A stretch of DNA of 6,737 bases. Source: an uncultured Oscillospiraceae bacterium. Lineage in GTDB: Bacteria; Bacillota; Clostridia; Oscillospirales; Oscillospiraceae. The notes beneath the pieces are model-generated. The model worked only from the letters and a program-made list of their open reading frames with translations. It did not search any database and was not told where the DNA came from. Position numbers and translations under genes: made by a program. Location: contig CABSMJ010000045.1 in NCBI GenBank assembly GCA_902478785.1, forward strand, positions 1-6,737, read 5' to 3'. This document shows positions 1 through 6,060 of this stretch, piece by piece; the stretch's first letter is position 1; every line of letters begins with the position of its first letter.

Positions 1-1
1 G

Positions 2-334
2 ATTTGGAAGCGGTTCAGAAAATGGGGCGGCATCCCCACCGGCATCACGCAGAATGTCAAAGACTTGCTTTCTTCCCGCGAGGTGGAGAACATCTTTGAG
101 AACTCCGACTTCGTGTATATGCTCAACCAGGCGGGCGGGGACCGGCAGATTCTCGCCAAGCAGCTGGGCATTTCCCCTCACCAGCTTTCCTATGTGACCC
201 ACTCCAGCGAGGGCGAGGGCCTGCTGTTCTATGGCTCCACGATCCTGCCTTTCGTGGACCATTTCCCCAAGAACACCGAGCTGTACCGCATTATGACCAC
301 CAAACCCCAGGAACTGAAAAAGGAGGATGAATGA
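2..334 (+). CDS. VirB4/TraE-type conjugation ATPase, C-terminal fragment
   Basis: This is the last 110 codons of a gene that begins before the window; the frame is open from base 2 to the TGA at 332-334. VirB4-family proteins are membrane-associated ATPases that power type IV secretion and conjugative transfer. The fragment opens with IWKRFRKWGGIPTGITQNV. The GG-x-PTGITQ(N/D)V segment is typical of the end of the RecA-like motor domain in Gram-positive VirB4/TraE proteins. It continues with a helical NIFENSDFVYMLNQ region and ends in a charged, lysine/glutamate-rich tail. The Walker A and B motifs must lie upstream and cannot be checked. The stop overlaps the next start as ATGA, which fits an ICE transfer operon. 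Family assignment rests on recognising the motif and on the neighbours. The exact subfamily is less certain. Confidence 0.85.
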   Translation: MWKRFRKWGGIPTGITQNVKDLLSSREVENIFENSDFVYMLNQAGGDRQILAKQLGISPHQLSYVTHSSEGEGLLFYGSTILPFVDHFPKNTELYRIMTTKPQELKKEDE

Positions 335-705
335 CCATGAAACCCAACACCGAACTGAATACCATGATGTTTTTTGACGATGCCCTGGAGGGTGAGCGCA
401 CCCAGCTGCTCACCGAGCTGGCCGATGCCGTCAGCGAGACCCGCACGGCGGCGGATCAGGAAATGGAGCTGAATGAGGATGGCGAGGCGGGCCTGCTGCG
501 CCTGACGGAAATCTGGTGCGCCATGAACGGCGTCCCGGCCATCGTCATCTTCGAGGGCGGGCAGTCCGAGCTGCTGGCCAATGTGGTGGCGCAGATCTAC
601 GCCCATCTGCTTCAGCACCCCTCCCGTGACCCTGTGGGGCTGGCCGTCTATGTGGAGCTGCGCTACATGACGGCCTCCCTCATGTTGGGGGAATGGTTTG
701 AATAA
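331..705 (+). CDS. Conserved ICE protein of unknown function, probably DUF3851 family
   Basis: A 124-residue acidic protein with no signal peptide or membrane segment, so it is probably cytoplasmic. It has an MMFFDDALEGE start, a Glu/Asp-rich middle, a hydrophobic strand-like VPAIVIFEGG stretch and helical LLANVVAQIYAHLL. It ends with YVELRYMTASLM. I match it tentatively to DUF3851, a family found next to VirB4 in Clostridial ICEs; its biochemical role is unknown. An AGGAGG at 321-326 lies 4 nt before the ATG at 331 and 10 nt before an in-frame ATG at 337. Either could be the start, and the choice changes only two residues. The ATGA overlap with the VirB4-like gene suggests coupled translation and a role alongside the secretion ATPase. 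The position between VirB4 and a cell-wall hydrolase suggests a mating-channel accessory role, which is inference. Confidence 0.75.
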   Translation: MTMKPNTELNTMMFFDDALEGERTQLLTELADAVSETRTAADQEMELNEDGEAGLLRLTEIWCAMNGVPAIVIFEGGQSELLANVVAQIYAHLLQHPSRDPVGLAVYVELRYMTASLMLGEWFE

Positions 706-2434
706 GGAACCGCGCCTGCGCTTTACGGACGAGGAACGGGCTGACCCGGCTCTGGAGAAGCCCATCCGTAAGGCGGACAAGGCCGCCGCCAAAGCAGACA
801 AGGCGCAGGCCAAAATCCCCAAAAAGCAGGTCCGGCAAAAGACGGTGGACCCGGAGACCGGCAAAGTGACCACCAAGCTGGTGCTGGAGGACAAGAAGAA
901 GCCGCCCTCCAAATTGTCCCATGCGGTGCGGGATACCCCCGCCAATGCCGCTCTGGGGAAGCTCCACAAGGAAATCCGGGAGACCGAACAGGACAATGTG
1001 GGCGTGGAGAGCGCCCACAAGTCCGAGGAGGCTGCCGAGACCGGCGTTAGGCTTGCACGGGAAGGCTACCGCAGCCACAAGTTGAAGCCCTACCGCAAGG
1101 CGGCCCAGGCCGAGCAGAAGCTGGAGAAGGCCAATGTGAACGCCTTGTATCAGAAGTCCCTGCGGGAAAATCCCCAGCTTGCCAGCAACCCCATCTCCCG
1201 CTGGCAGCAGAAACAGGCCATCAAAAAGGAATACGCTGCCGCCAAGCGCGCCGGTCAAGCTGTCGGGAACACCGCCAAGACTGCGGAGGCCACCGGCATG
1301 GCGGCCAAGGCGGTCAAGGAGAAAGCCCAGCAAGCGGGCGCGTTTGTCATGCGCCACAAAAAGGGCTTTTTGATTGCGGGTGCGATCTTCCTGCTGGTCT
1401 GTATGCTGCTCAACACCATGTCCTCCTGCTCCATGATGGCGCAGAGTATCGGTTCCGTGGTGTCCGGCACCACCTACCCGTCGGATGATCCTGAGCTGGT
1501 GGCGGTGGAGGCCGACTACGCTGCCAAAGAAACGGCGCTGCAAGCCGAGATCGACAACATCGAAAGCAGCCATCCGGGGTATGACGAGTACCGCTATGAC
1601 CTGGATATGATCGGGCATGACCCCCATGAGCTGGCAGCCTACCTGTCCGCCGTGCTGCAAGGCTATACCCGGCAGAGCGCCCAGGCCGAGCTGGAGCGCG
1701 TGTTCGACGCACAGTATGAACTGACGCTTACCGAGGAAGTGGAGATACGATACCGCACCGAAACTTCCACGGACCCCGTGACCGGCGAGACGACCACCGA
1801 GGAAGTCCCGTATGAGTATTACATTCTGAATGTGAAGCTCACCAGCAAGCCCATATCTTCCGTGGCTTCGGAGCTGCTAACCCCGGAACAGCTGGAAATG
1901 TACCAGGTGTACCGGCAGACGCTGGGCAACAAGCCGCTGATCTTCGGCGGCGGCTCCCCGGATACGAGCAACTCCGAGGACCTGACCGGCGTGGTATTCG
2001 TCAACGGCACCCGCCCCGGCAATCAGGCCGTGGTGGACATAGCCAAAAGTCAGGTGGGCAATGTGGGCGGTCAGCCCTACTGGAGCTGGTACGGCTTCAA
2101 TTCCCGTGTGGAATGGTGCGCCTGCTTCGTGTCCTGGTGCTACGGCCAGATGGGGCTGTCCGAGCCGCGCTTTGCCGCCTGCCAGTCCCAGGGTATTCCG
2201 TGGTTCCAGTCTCACGGACAATGGGGCGGGCGTGATTACGCCAATATCGCCCCCGGCGACGCCATCTTCTTTGACTGGGACCTGGATGGCAGCGCCGACC
2301 ATGTGGGCCTTGTGGTCGGCACAGACGGCAGCCGGGTCTACACCGTGGAGGGCAATTCTGGCGACGCCTGCAAGATCAAGAGTTATTCCCTGTCCTACGA
2401 GTGCATCAAGGGCTACGGCCTGATGAACTGGTAA
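698..2434 (+). CDS. CD1107-family mobile element protein with C-terminal CHAP peptidoglycan hydrolase domain
   Basis: A 578-residue bitopic membrane protein. Residues 1-220 are highly charged, Lys/Ala-rich and probably cytoplasmic, with imperfect KADKA-type repeats near residues 25-40. MRHKK (218-222) precedes a membrane segment at about 223-242, so the positive-inside rule puts the C-terminus outside. Residues about 260-430 form an exported linker. Residues about 442-578 look like a CHAP (NlpC/P60-like) domain with the probable catalytic Cys474 in EWCACFVSW, His535 in ADHVGLVV and Glu551/Asn553 in VEGNSGD. Such hydrolases locally open peptidoglycan for the conjugation channel, like the Orf14-type hydrolases of Tn916. 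The TTG start at 698 is the only start codon in frame after the stop at 668-670; it overlaps the previous gene by 8 nt and follows a G-rich stretch at 687-691. The next in-frame Met is about 200 residues in. The MNKEPRLRFT opening fits the family as I recall it. Confidence 0.85.
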   Translation: MNKEPRLRFTDEERADPALEKPIRKADKAAAKADKAQAKIPKKQVRQKTVDPETGKVTTKLVLEDKKKPPSKLSHAVRDTPANAALGKLHKEIRETEQDNVGVESAHKSEEAAETGVRLAREGYRSHKLKPYRKAAQAEQKLEKANVNALYQKSLRENPQLASNPISRWQQKQAIKKEYAAAKRAGQAVGNTAKTAEATGMAAKAVKEKAQQAGAFVMRHKKGFLIAGAIFLLVCMLLNTMSSCSMMAQSIGSVVSGTTYPSDDPELVAVEADYAAKETALQAEIDNIESSHPGYDEYRYDLDMIGHDPHELAAYLSAVLQGYTRQSAQAELERVFDAQYELTLTEEVEIRYRTETSTDPVTGETTTEEVPYEYYILNVKLTSKPISSVASELLTPEQLEMYQVYRQTLGNKPLIFGGGSPDTSNSEDLTGVVFVNGTRPGNQAVVDIAKSQVGNVGGQPYWSWYGFNSRVEWCACFVSWCYGQMGLSEPRFAACQSQGIPWFQSHGQWGGRDYANIAPGDAIFFDWDLDGSADHVGLVVGTDGSRVYTVEGNSGDACKIKSYSLSYECIKGYGLMNW

Positions 2435-2450
2435 GGCCGATTTATGAGAA

Positions 2451-2456
2451 AAGGAG
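2451..2456 (+). promoter_or_regulatory. Shine-Dalgarno AAGGAG that fixes the start of the DUF4315-type gene
   Basis: AAGGAG lies 8 nt before the ATG at 2465, which is ideal spacing. An in-frame ATG seven codons upstream, at 2444, has no such site in front of it. The site therefore supports the 2465 start. It lies in the only intergenic gap longer than 2 nt in the window (2435-2464), where I see no hairpin or promoter. Confidence 0.8.
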
Positions 2457-2464
2457 TGATTGAA

Positions 2465-2722
2465 ATGGCTAAGAACAAAATCCAGCGCATTGACCAGGAG
2501 ATTGCCAAGGTCCGCGAGAAGATCGCGGAGTACCAGGACAAGCTGAAAACCCTGGAGGCGCAGAAAACCGAGGCGGAGAACCTGGAAATCGTTCAGATGG
2601 TGCGCGCCCTGCGGCTGACCCCGGAGCAGCTGAACGCCATGCTCTCCGGCGGAGTGGTTCCCGGCATGGCCGCTGCCTCCGCCAACTACAACGAACAGGA
2701 GGATACCGACCATGAAGAATAA
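2465..2722 (+). CDS. Short coiled-coil ICE protein, DUF4315 family
   Basis: An 85-residue protein that begins MAKNKIQRIDQEIAKVREK. Residues about 4-42 are heptad-like, with alternating Lys/Glu and Leu/Ile, and predict a coiled coil. A second short helical stretch, LRLTPEQLNAMLSGG, follows, and the tail is acidic. There is no signal peptide or membrane segment. The sequence fits DUF4315, which in Clostridial ICEs sits between the CD1107-type hydrolase and the DUF4366-type protein. The function is unknown. By position and fold it could be a cytoplasmic adaptor or assembly factor for the envelope proteins beside it, which is inference. The start at 2465 is chosen over 2444 because of its ribosome binding site. 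The stop overlaps the next gene by 11 nt. Confidence 0.85.
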   Translation: MAKNKIQRIDQEIAKVREKIAEYQDKLKTLEAQKTEAENLEIVQMVRALRLTPEQLNAMLSGGVVPGMAAASANYNEQEDTDHEE

Positions 2723-3485
2723 GAGAATTTTCAAAACCCTTTCGGCCCTCTGCGCCGCCCTGGTGCTGATGATGGGCCTTTCCGTGACTGCCTTTGCCCA
2801 GGGAACGGAAGAACTTCCGGCGGAGGATGCCACCAACGACAGCAATGTGGTCGTGGAGGAAACCGAGGACAGTCCGGCCCTGACCCCGGATGGCAACGCC
2901 GCCCTGGTGGATGATTTCGGCGACAACAAGCAGCTCATCACCGTCACCACCAAGGCAGGCAACTACTTCTACATCCTCATTGACCGGGCCAACGAGGACA
3001 AGGAAACCGCTGTCCACTTCTTAAACCAGGTGGACGAGGCGGACCTGATGGCGCTGATGGAGGACGGTCAGACCACCCAGGAGCAGCCCGCCACCTGTAC
3101 CTGTACGGAGAAATGTGTGGCCGGTGCGGTGAATACGGCCTGCCCGGTGTGTGCCACCAATATGAGCGCCTGCACGGGTAAGGAGCCGGAACCGGAGACC
3201 CCGGAAGAAACCCCGGAACCGGAAGAACCGGCGCAGAAACCCGCAGGACTGAATCCGGCCATTCTTTTGGCGGTGCTGGCTCTGATGGGTGGCGGCGGCG
3301 CTTTTGCCTACTTTAAGCTGGTAAAAAGCAGACCCAAGACCAAGGGCAACGACAATTTGGACGATTATGACTACGGCGAGGATGATACCGATCAGGAGGA
3401 CGAGGACTCCTGGGAGACCGAGGAATCTGACGAGCCGGACGCTGACGGGGGCGGCGACGAGGAAAGCGAGGACAAGACGGTTTGA
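2712..3485 (+). CDS. Secreted, membrane-anchored Cys-containing stalk protein, DUF4366 family
   Basis: A 257-residue type I membrane protein. Residues 1-29 are a clear signal peptide: Lys/Arg-rich start, hydrophobic core and AFA before Gln30. An exported domain at about 60-115 (VDDFGDNKQLITVTTKAGNY) precedes a cysteine module: Cys129, 131, 135, 144, 147 and 154 (C-x-C-x3-C-x8-C-x2-C-x6-C). A Pro/Glu-rich stalk at about 157-176 leads to a membrane helix at about 183-203, basic residues, and a very acidic cytoplasmic tail to the end. This plan matches DUF4366 proteins of Firmicute ICEs. The cysteines could form disulfides outside the cell or bind metal; which one is not decided by sequence. AGGAGG at 2698-2703 is 8 nt before the ATG. 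It probably works at the cell surface with the upstream hydrolase and VirB4 machinery, but no activity is known to me. Confidence 0.85.
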   Translation: MKNKRIFKTLSALCAALVLMMGLSVTAFAQGTEELPAEDATNDSNVVVEETEDSPALTPDGNAALVDDFGDNKQLITVTTKAGNYFYILIDRANEDKETAVHFLNQVDEADLMALMEDGQTTQEQPATCTCTEKCVAGAVNTACPVCATNMSACTGKEPEPETPEETPEPEEPAQKPAGLNPAILLAVLALMGGGGAFAYFKLVKSRPKTKGNDNLDDYDYGEDDTDQEDEDSWETEESDEPDADGGGDEESEDKTV

Positions 3486-3700
3486 CCCGCTTCACCGACA
3501 GCCCCTATGAACGCATGATGACACGCAGGCCGGAGGGCGGGAAGGAAACTTCCCGTCCTCCTTCTTTATCTCCCGGCCACCCCTGTTATGGCTGCGGAAA
3601 TTACCGTGACGGTCAGCCCTGCGTGGGATTCTGCCACCGGCAGCTGACCGCATGGCTGCGGGAAAGGAGGATGAAAAACCATGAAGCTGGTGATCGCTGA
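3482..3700 (+). CDS. Small Cys-rich conserved ICE protein, possible zinc knuckle
   Basis: A 72-residue protein from a TTG start that overlaps the DUF4366 stop (TTGA) and ends 20 nt inside topB. Its core is HPCYGCGNYRDGQPCVGFCH, with Cys35, Cys38, Cys47 and Cys51 plus His52 (C-x2-C-x8-C-x3-C-H). This is consistent with a small zinc-binding fold, though no family name comes to mind. The first residues, MTRFTDSPYERMM, resemble my recollection of small unnamed proteins at the same place in related ICEs, which supports the TTG start. An alternative start is the ATG pair at 3515/3518. A GAGG at 3469-3472 gives only a weak ribosome binding site, so coupling to the upstream gene is likely. There is no signal peptide. 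It could bind nucleic acid or act with the topoisomerase; both are inference. A strong hairpin lies inside the gene. Confidence 0.7.
   Translation: MTRFTDSPYERMMTRRPEGGKETSRPPSLSPGHPCYGCGNYRDGQPCVGFCHRQLTAWLRERRMKNHEAGDR
3532..3567 (+). terminator. Terminator-like GNRA hairpin inside the 72-codon gene
   Basis: Bases 3532-3544 (GGAGGGCGGGAAG) pair with 3549-3561 (CTTCCCGTCCTCC) over 13 bp with one G-U wobble, closing on a GAAA tetraloop. TTCTTT follows directly. The stem and loop are typical of an intrinsic terminator, but the T-tract is short and interrupted. The T-rich side occurs only in the + direction. It lies about 50 nt after the DUF4366 stop and before topB, so it may attenuate transcription between the envelope genes and the DNA-processing genes. 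Active translation of the small gene would oppose its folding. It could instead be an mRNA-stabilising structure. Confidence 0.5.
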
Positions 3701-5780
3701 GAAACCGTCCGTTGCCCAAAGTCTGGCCGCCGTGATTGGGGCCACCGCCCGCAAGGACGGCTATCTGGAGGGCGGCGGCTGGCGGGTCAGCTGGTGTGTG
3801 GGCCATCTGGCTGGTCTGGCCGACGCCGACGCTTATAACCCGGACTACGCCAAGTGGCGCTATGACGATCTGCCCATTCTGCCGGAACCCTGGCAGATGG
3901 TGGTGAGCAAGGACAAGAAGAAACAGTTTGATGTGCTGAAGCAGCTGATGAACGCCCCGGATGTGACCGAAGTGGTAAACGCCTGCGACGCCGGACGCGA
4001 GGGGGAGCTGATCTTCCGCAGCGTCTATGAGCTGGCGGGCTGCCAGAAGCCCATGAAGCGGCTCTGGATTTCCTCAATGGAGGATTCCGCCATCCGGGAG
4101 GGCTTTGCAAACCTGCGCCCCGGTGCAGACTATGACGGCCTGCGGGATGCGGCCCTCTGCCGCGCCAAAGCGGACTGGCTGGTGGGTATCAATGCCACCC
4201 GGCTGTTTTCCGTGCTGTACCACCGGACCCTCAACATCGGACGTGTCATGTCCCCGACGCTGGCCCTCATTGTCCAGCGAGAAGCCGAGATCGACACCTT
4301 CAAGCCGGTGCCATTCTACACGGTCACACTGGAGCTGCCCGGTTTCACCGTTTCCGGGGAGCGCATGGCAGACAAGGCTGCCGCCCAACAGCTGAAAACG
4401 GCCTGCCAAGGTGCGGCTGCCACAGTGAAAAAAGTGGGGCGCAAAAACAAATCCGAGAAGCCGCCCGCCCTCTATGACCTGACCACCCTCCAACGGGACG
4501 CCAACCGGCTGCTGGGGTTCACCGCCCAGCAAACCCTGGACTACCTGCAAAATTTGTATGAAAAGAAGCTCTGTACCTACCCTCGGACGGACAGCCGCTA
4601 TCTGACTTCGGATATGGCGGCGAGTCTACCGGAGCTGGTCCAGCTCACTGCCGGGGCGATGCCCTTTTCCAATGGCATGGAGATTGCCTGCAATGCCGCC
4701 CAGATTGTCAACGACAAGAAAGTGACCGACCATCATGCAGTGATCCCTACCCGCAACCTCCAGGGCGCGGACCTGTCCGGCCTGCCGGTGGGCGAAAAGG
4801 CGGTGCTGGAGTTGGTGGCTCTGCGCCTGCTGTGCGCCGTGGCCCAGCCCTATACCTTTGCGGAAACCGCCGTTGTTGTCGAGTGCGCCGGAGCGGAGTT
4901 TACTGCCAAAGGCCGCACAGTGAAAAATTACGGCTGGCGGGCGCTGGACGCTGCCTATCGCGCAGGGCTGAAGAATGTGGAGCAGGACAAAGAACCCGAG
5001 GACAAGGCTCTGCCTGAGCTGTCTGAAGGTCAGACGCTGCCCCTTTCTGGTGCTACCGTCAAGGAGGGCAAGACCACCCCGCCCAAGCACTTCACCGAAG
5101 ATACGCTACTCTCCGCAATGGAGACTGCCGGGAAGGACGATATGCCGGAGGATGCCGAGCGCAAGGGCCTGGGGACCCCGGCCACCCGCGCCGGGATTCT
5201 GGAAAAGCTGGTTTCCACCGGCTTTTTGGAGCGCAAAAAGAGCAAGAAAACCGTGCAGCTCATGCCATCCCATGACGCGGTATCCCTTATCACCGTGTTG
5301 CCGGAGCAGCTGCAATCGCCCCTTCTGACTGCTGAGTGGGAGTACCGGCTGGGTGAGATCGAGCGTGGCGAGCTGGCCCCGGAGGATTTCATGGCTGGGA
5401 TTAGTGCCATGCTCAAAGAACTTGTGGGAACCTATCAAGCTATCAAGGGAACGGAGTATTTGTTCAGCCCTTCCCACGAAGTGGTGGGCAAATGCCCCCG
5501 CTGTGGCGGAGAGGTTGCAGAAATGCAAAAAGGCTTCTTCTGTCAGACAGAATCTTGCAAATTTGCAATTTGGAAAAACAACAAGTGGTGGGAGATGAAG
5601 CACAAGCAACCTACCAAAGCCATCGTAACGGCACTGCTCAAAGATGGCCGCGCTCATGTGAGGGGCTTGTACTCCGAGAAAACCGGCAAGACCTACGATG
5701 CCACTGTGGTGTTGGCGGATGATGGGCAGTACGCCAACTTCAAGCTGGAGTTTGACCAGCAGAAAGGTGGCAAACGATGA
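3681..5780 (+). CDS. topB: DNA topoisomerase III (type IA), ICE-encoded
   Basis: A 699-residue type IA topoisomerase. It cuts and rejoins one DNA strand through a 5'-phosphotyrosine to unlink or relax DNA, here probably during ICE processing or replication. The Toprim domain starts with KLVIAEKPSVAQSLA (Glu7) and contains CDAGREGELIFR (Asp103, Glu107, Glu109). The second Asp of the usual DxD is Gly105, a variant I believe is common in this subfamily. The catalytic Tyr300 is in TYPRTDSRYL. The C-terminus carries a four-Cys zinc ribbon (Cys605, Cys608, Cys621, Cys626) followed by a short module with GKTYDATVVLADDGQY. The ATG at 3681 has GGAGG 10 nt upstream (3666-3670) and gives the expected MKLVIAEKPS start. 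An in-frame start lies no closer. It overlaps both neighbours, by 20 nt at the start and as ATGA at the end. Near-full length with all catalytic motifs, so probably active. Confidence 0.96.
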   Translation: MKLVIAEKPSVAQSLAAVIGATARKDGYLEGGGWRVSWCVGHLAGLADADAYNPDYAKWRYDDLPILPEPWQMVVSKDKKKQFDVLKQLMNAPDVTEVVNACDAGREGELIFRSVYELAGCQKPMKRLWISSMEDSAIREGFANLRPGADYDGLRDAALCRAKADWLVGINATRLFSVLYHRTLNIGRVMSPTLALIVQREAEIDTFKPVPFYTVTLELPGFTVSGERMADKAAAQQLKTACQGAAATVKKVGRKNKSEKPPALYDLTTLQRDANRLLGFTAQQTLDYLQNLYEKKLCTYPRTDSRYLTSDMAASLPELVQLTAGAMPFSNGMEIACNAAQIVNDKKVTDHHAVIPTRNLQGADLSGLPVGEKAVLELVALRLLCAVAQPYTFAETAVVVECAGAEFTAKGRTVKNYGWRALDAAYRAGLKNVEQDKEPEDKALPELSEGQTLPLSGATVKEGKTTPPKHFTEDTLLSAMETAGKDDMPEDAERKGLGTPATRAGILEKLVSTGFLERKKSKKTVQLMPSHDAVSLITVLPEQLQSPLLTAEWEYRLGEIERGELAPEDFMAGISAMLKELVGTYQAIKGTEYLFSPSHEVVGKCPRCGGEVAEMQKGFFCQTESCKFAIWKNNKWWEMKHKQPTKAIVTALLKDGRAHVRGLYSEKTGKTYDATVVLADDGQYANFKLEFDQQKGGKR

Positions 5781-6058
5781 AGCTCTCACGCTATGAACAG
5801 GAAACCATCATCCTCTACAACCAGGCCGAAGCCACCGCCGAGGTCTATACCCATGACCCCCGGCTGCTGGAGAAGCTGCGGCGACTGGCAGAGAAATACC
5901 CGGACCAGATTGTGAAAAAGGACCGCCAGACCTTTCTCGTTCCCAAACGCTGTGTGTCCGTCCGGGAACCTTACAGCGCCGAGCGCCGTAAGGCAGCCAG
6001 TGAACTGGCCAAGGCTGCCGGATACAGGCCGCCCACCCCCAAGAAAGGCAATGAGTAA
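5777..6058 (+). CDS. Conserved ICE protein of unknown function (93 residues)
   Basis: A 93-residue basic protein with no signal peptide, membrane segment or cysteine cluster; Cys59 is the only cysteine. The N-terminus MKLSRYEQETIILYNQAEATAEVYTH looks like a beta-rich unit. A helix LLEKLRRLAEKYPDQI and a strand with TFLVPKRCVSVREPYS follow, and the tail is Lys/Ala-rich. I recall similar short proteins next to topB in other Clostridial ICEs but cannot name a characterised family. The start overlaps the topB stop as ATGA, with AAAGGTGG at 5763-5770 as a plausible ribosome binding site, so translation is probably coupled to topB. The gene ends 2 nt before the CHC2 gene. Position suggests a role in DNA processing, possibly as a small partner of the topoisomerase or primase. 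That is inference from location only. Confidence 0.75.
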   Translation: MKLSRYEQETIILYNQAEATAEVYTHDPRLLEKLRRLAEKYPDQIVKKDRQTFLVPKRCVSVREPYSAERRKAASELAKAAGYRPPTPKKGNE

Positions 6059-6060
6059 GC

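Noticed and set aside
1357..1372. Small inverted repeat CAAAAAGGGCTTTTTG before the membrane segment of the CHAP protein
   Set aside because: Weak A-T stem explained by Lys-Lys-Gly-Phe-Leu codons; no terminator or operator character.
229..1660. Long open frames on the minus strand (229-1020 and 680-1660)
   Set aside because: They lie opposite well-supported + strand genes, show Gly/Leu/Arg-rich composition typical of antisense reading of GC-rich codons, and have no recognisable domain.
2435..2464. 30-nt gap as a possible promoter site
   Set aside because: Too short for a promoter on its own and no -35/-10 pair is visible; it is explained as a leader with a ribosome binding site.
1877..3017. 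Further minus-strand frames (1877-2962, 2469-3017)
   Set aside because: Shadows of the CHAP, DUF4315-type and DUF4366-type genes; no start context, motif or family resemblance.
5222..5240. 7-bp hairpin CTTTTTG-GAGCG-CAAAAAG in topB
   Set aside because: Weak stem explained by Phe-Leu-Glu-Arg-Lys-Lys codons inside an essential part of the protein; no T-tract follows.
5555..5568. Perfect 14-bp palindrome TTGCAAATTTGCAA in the topB zinc-ribbon region
   Set aside because: It encodes the SCKFAI stretch of the protein, sits in a locally AT-richer patch, has no loop or T-tract and no second copy. Chance is likely.
4074..5789. Minus-strand frames opposite topB (4074-4550, 4626-5090, 5106-5789)
   Set aside because: topB has all its catalytic motifs in one continuous + frame, so these are codon-bias artefacts.
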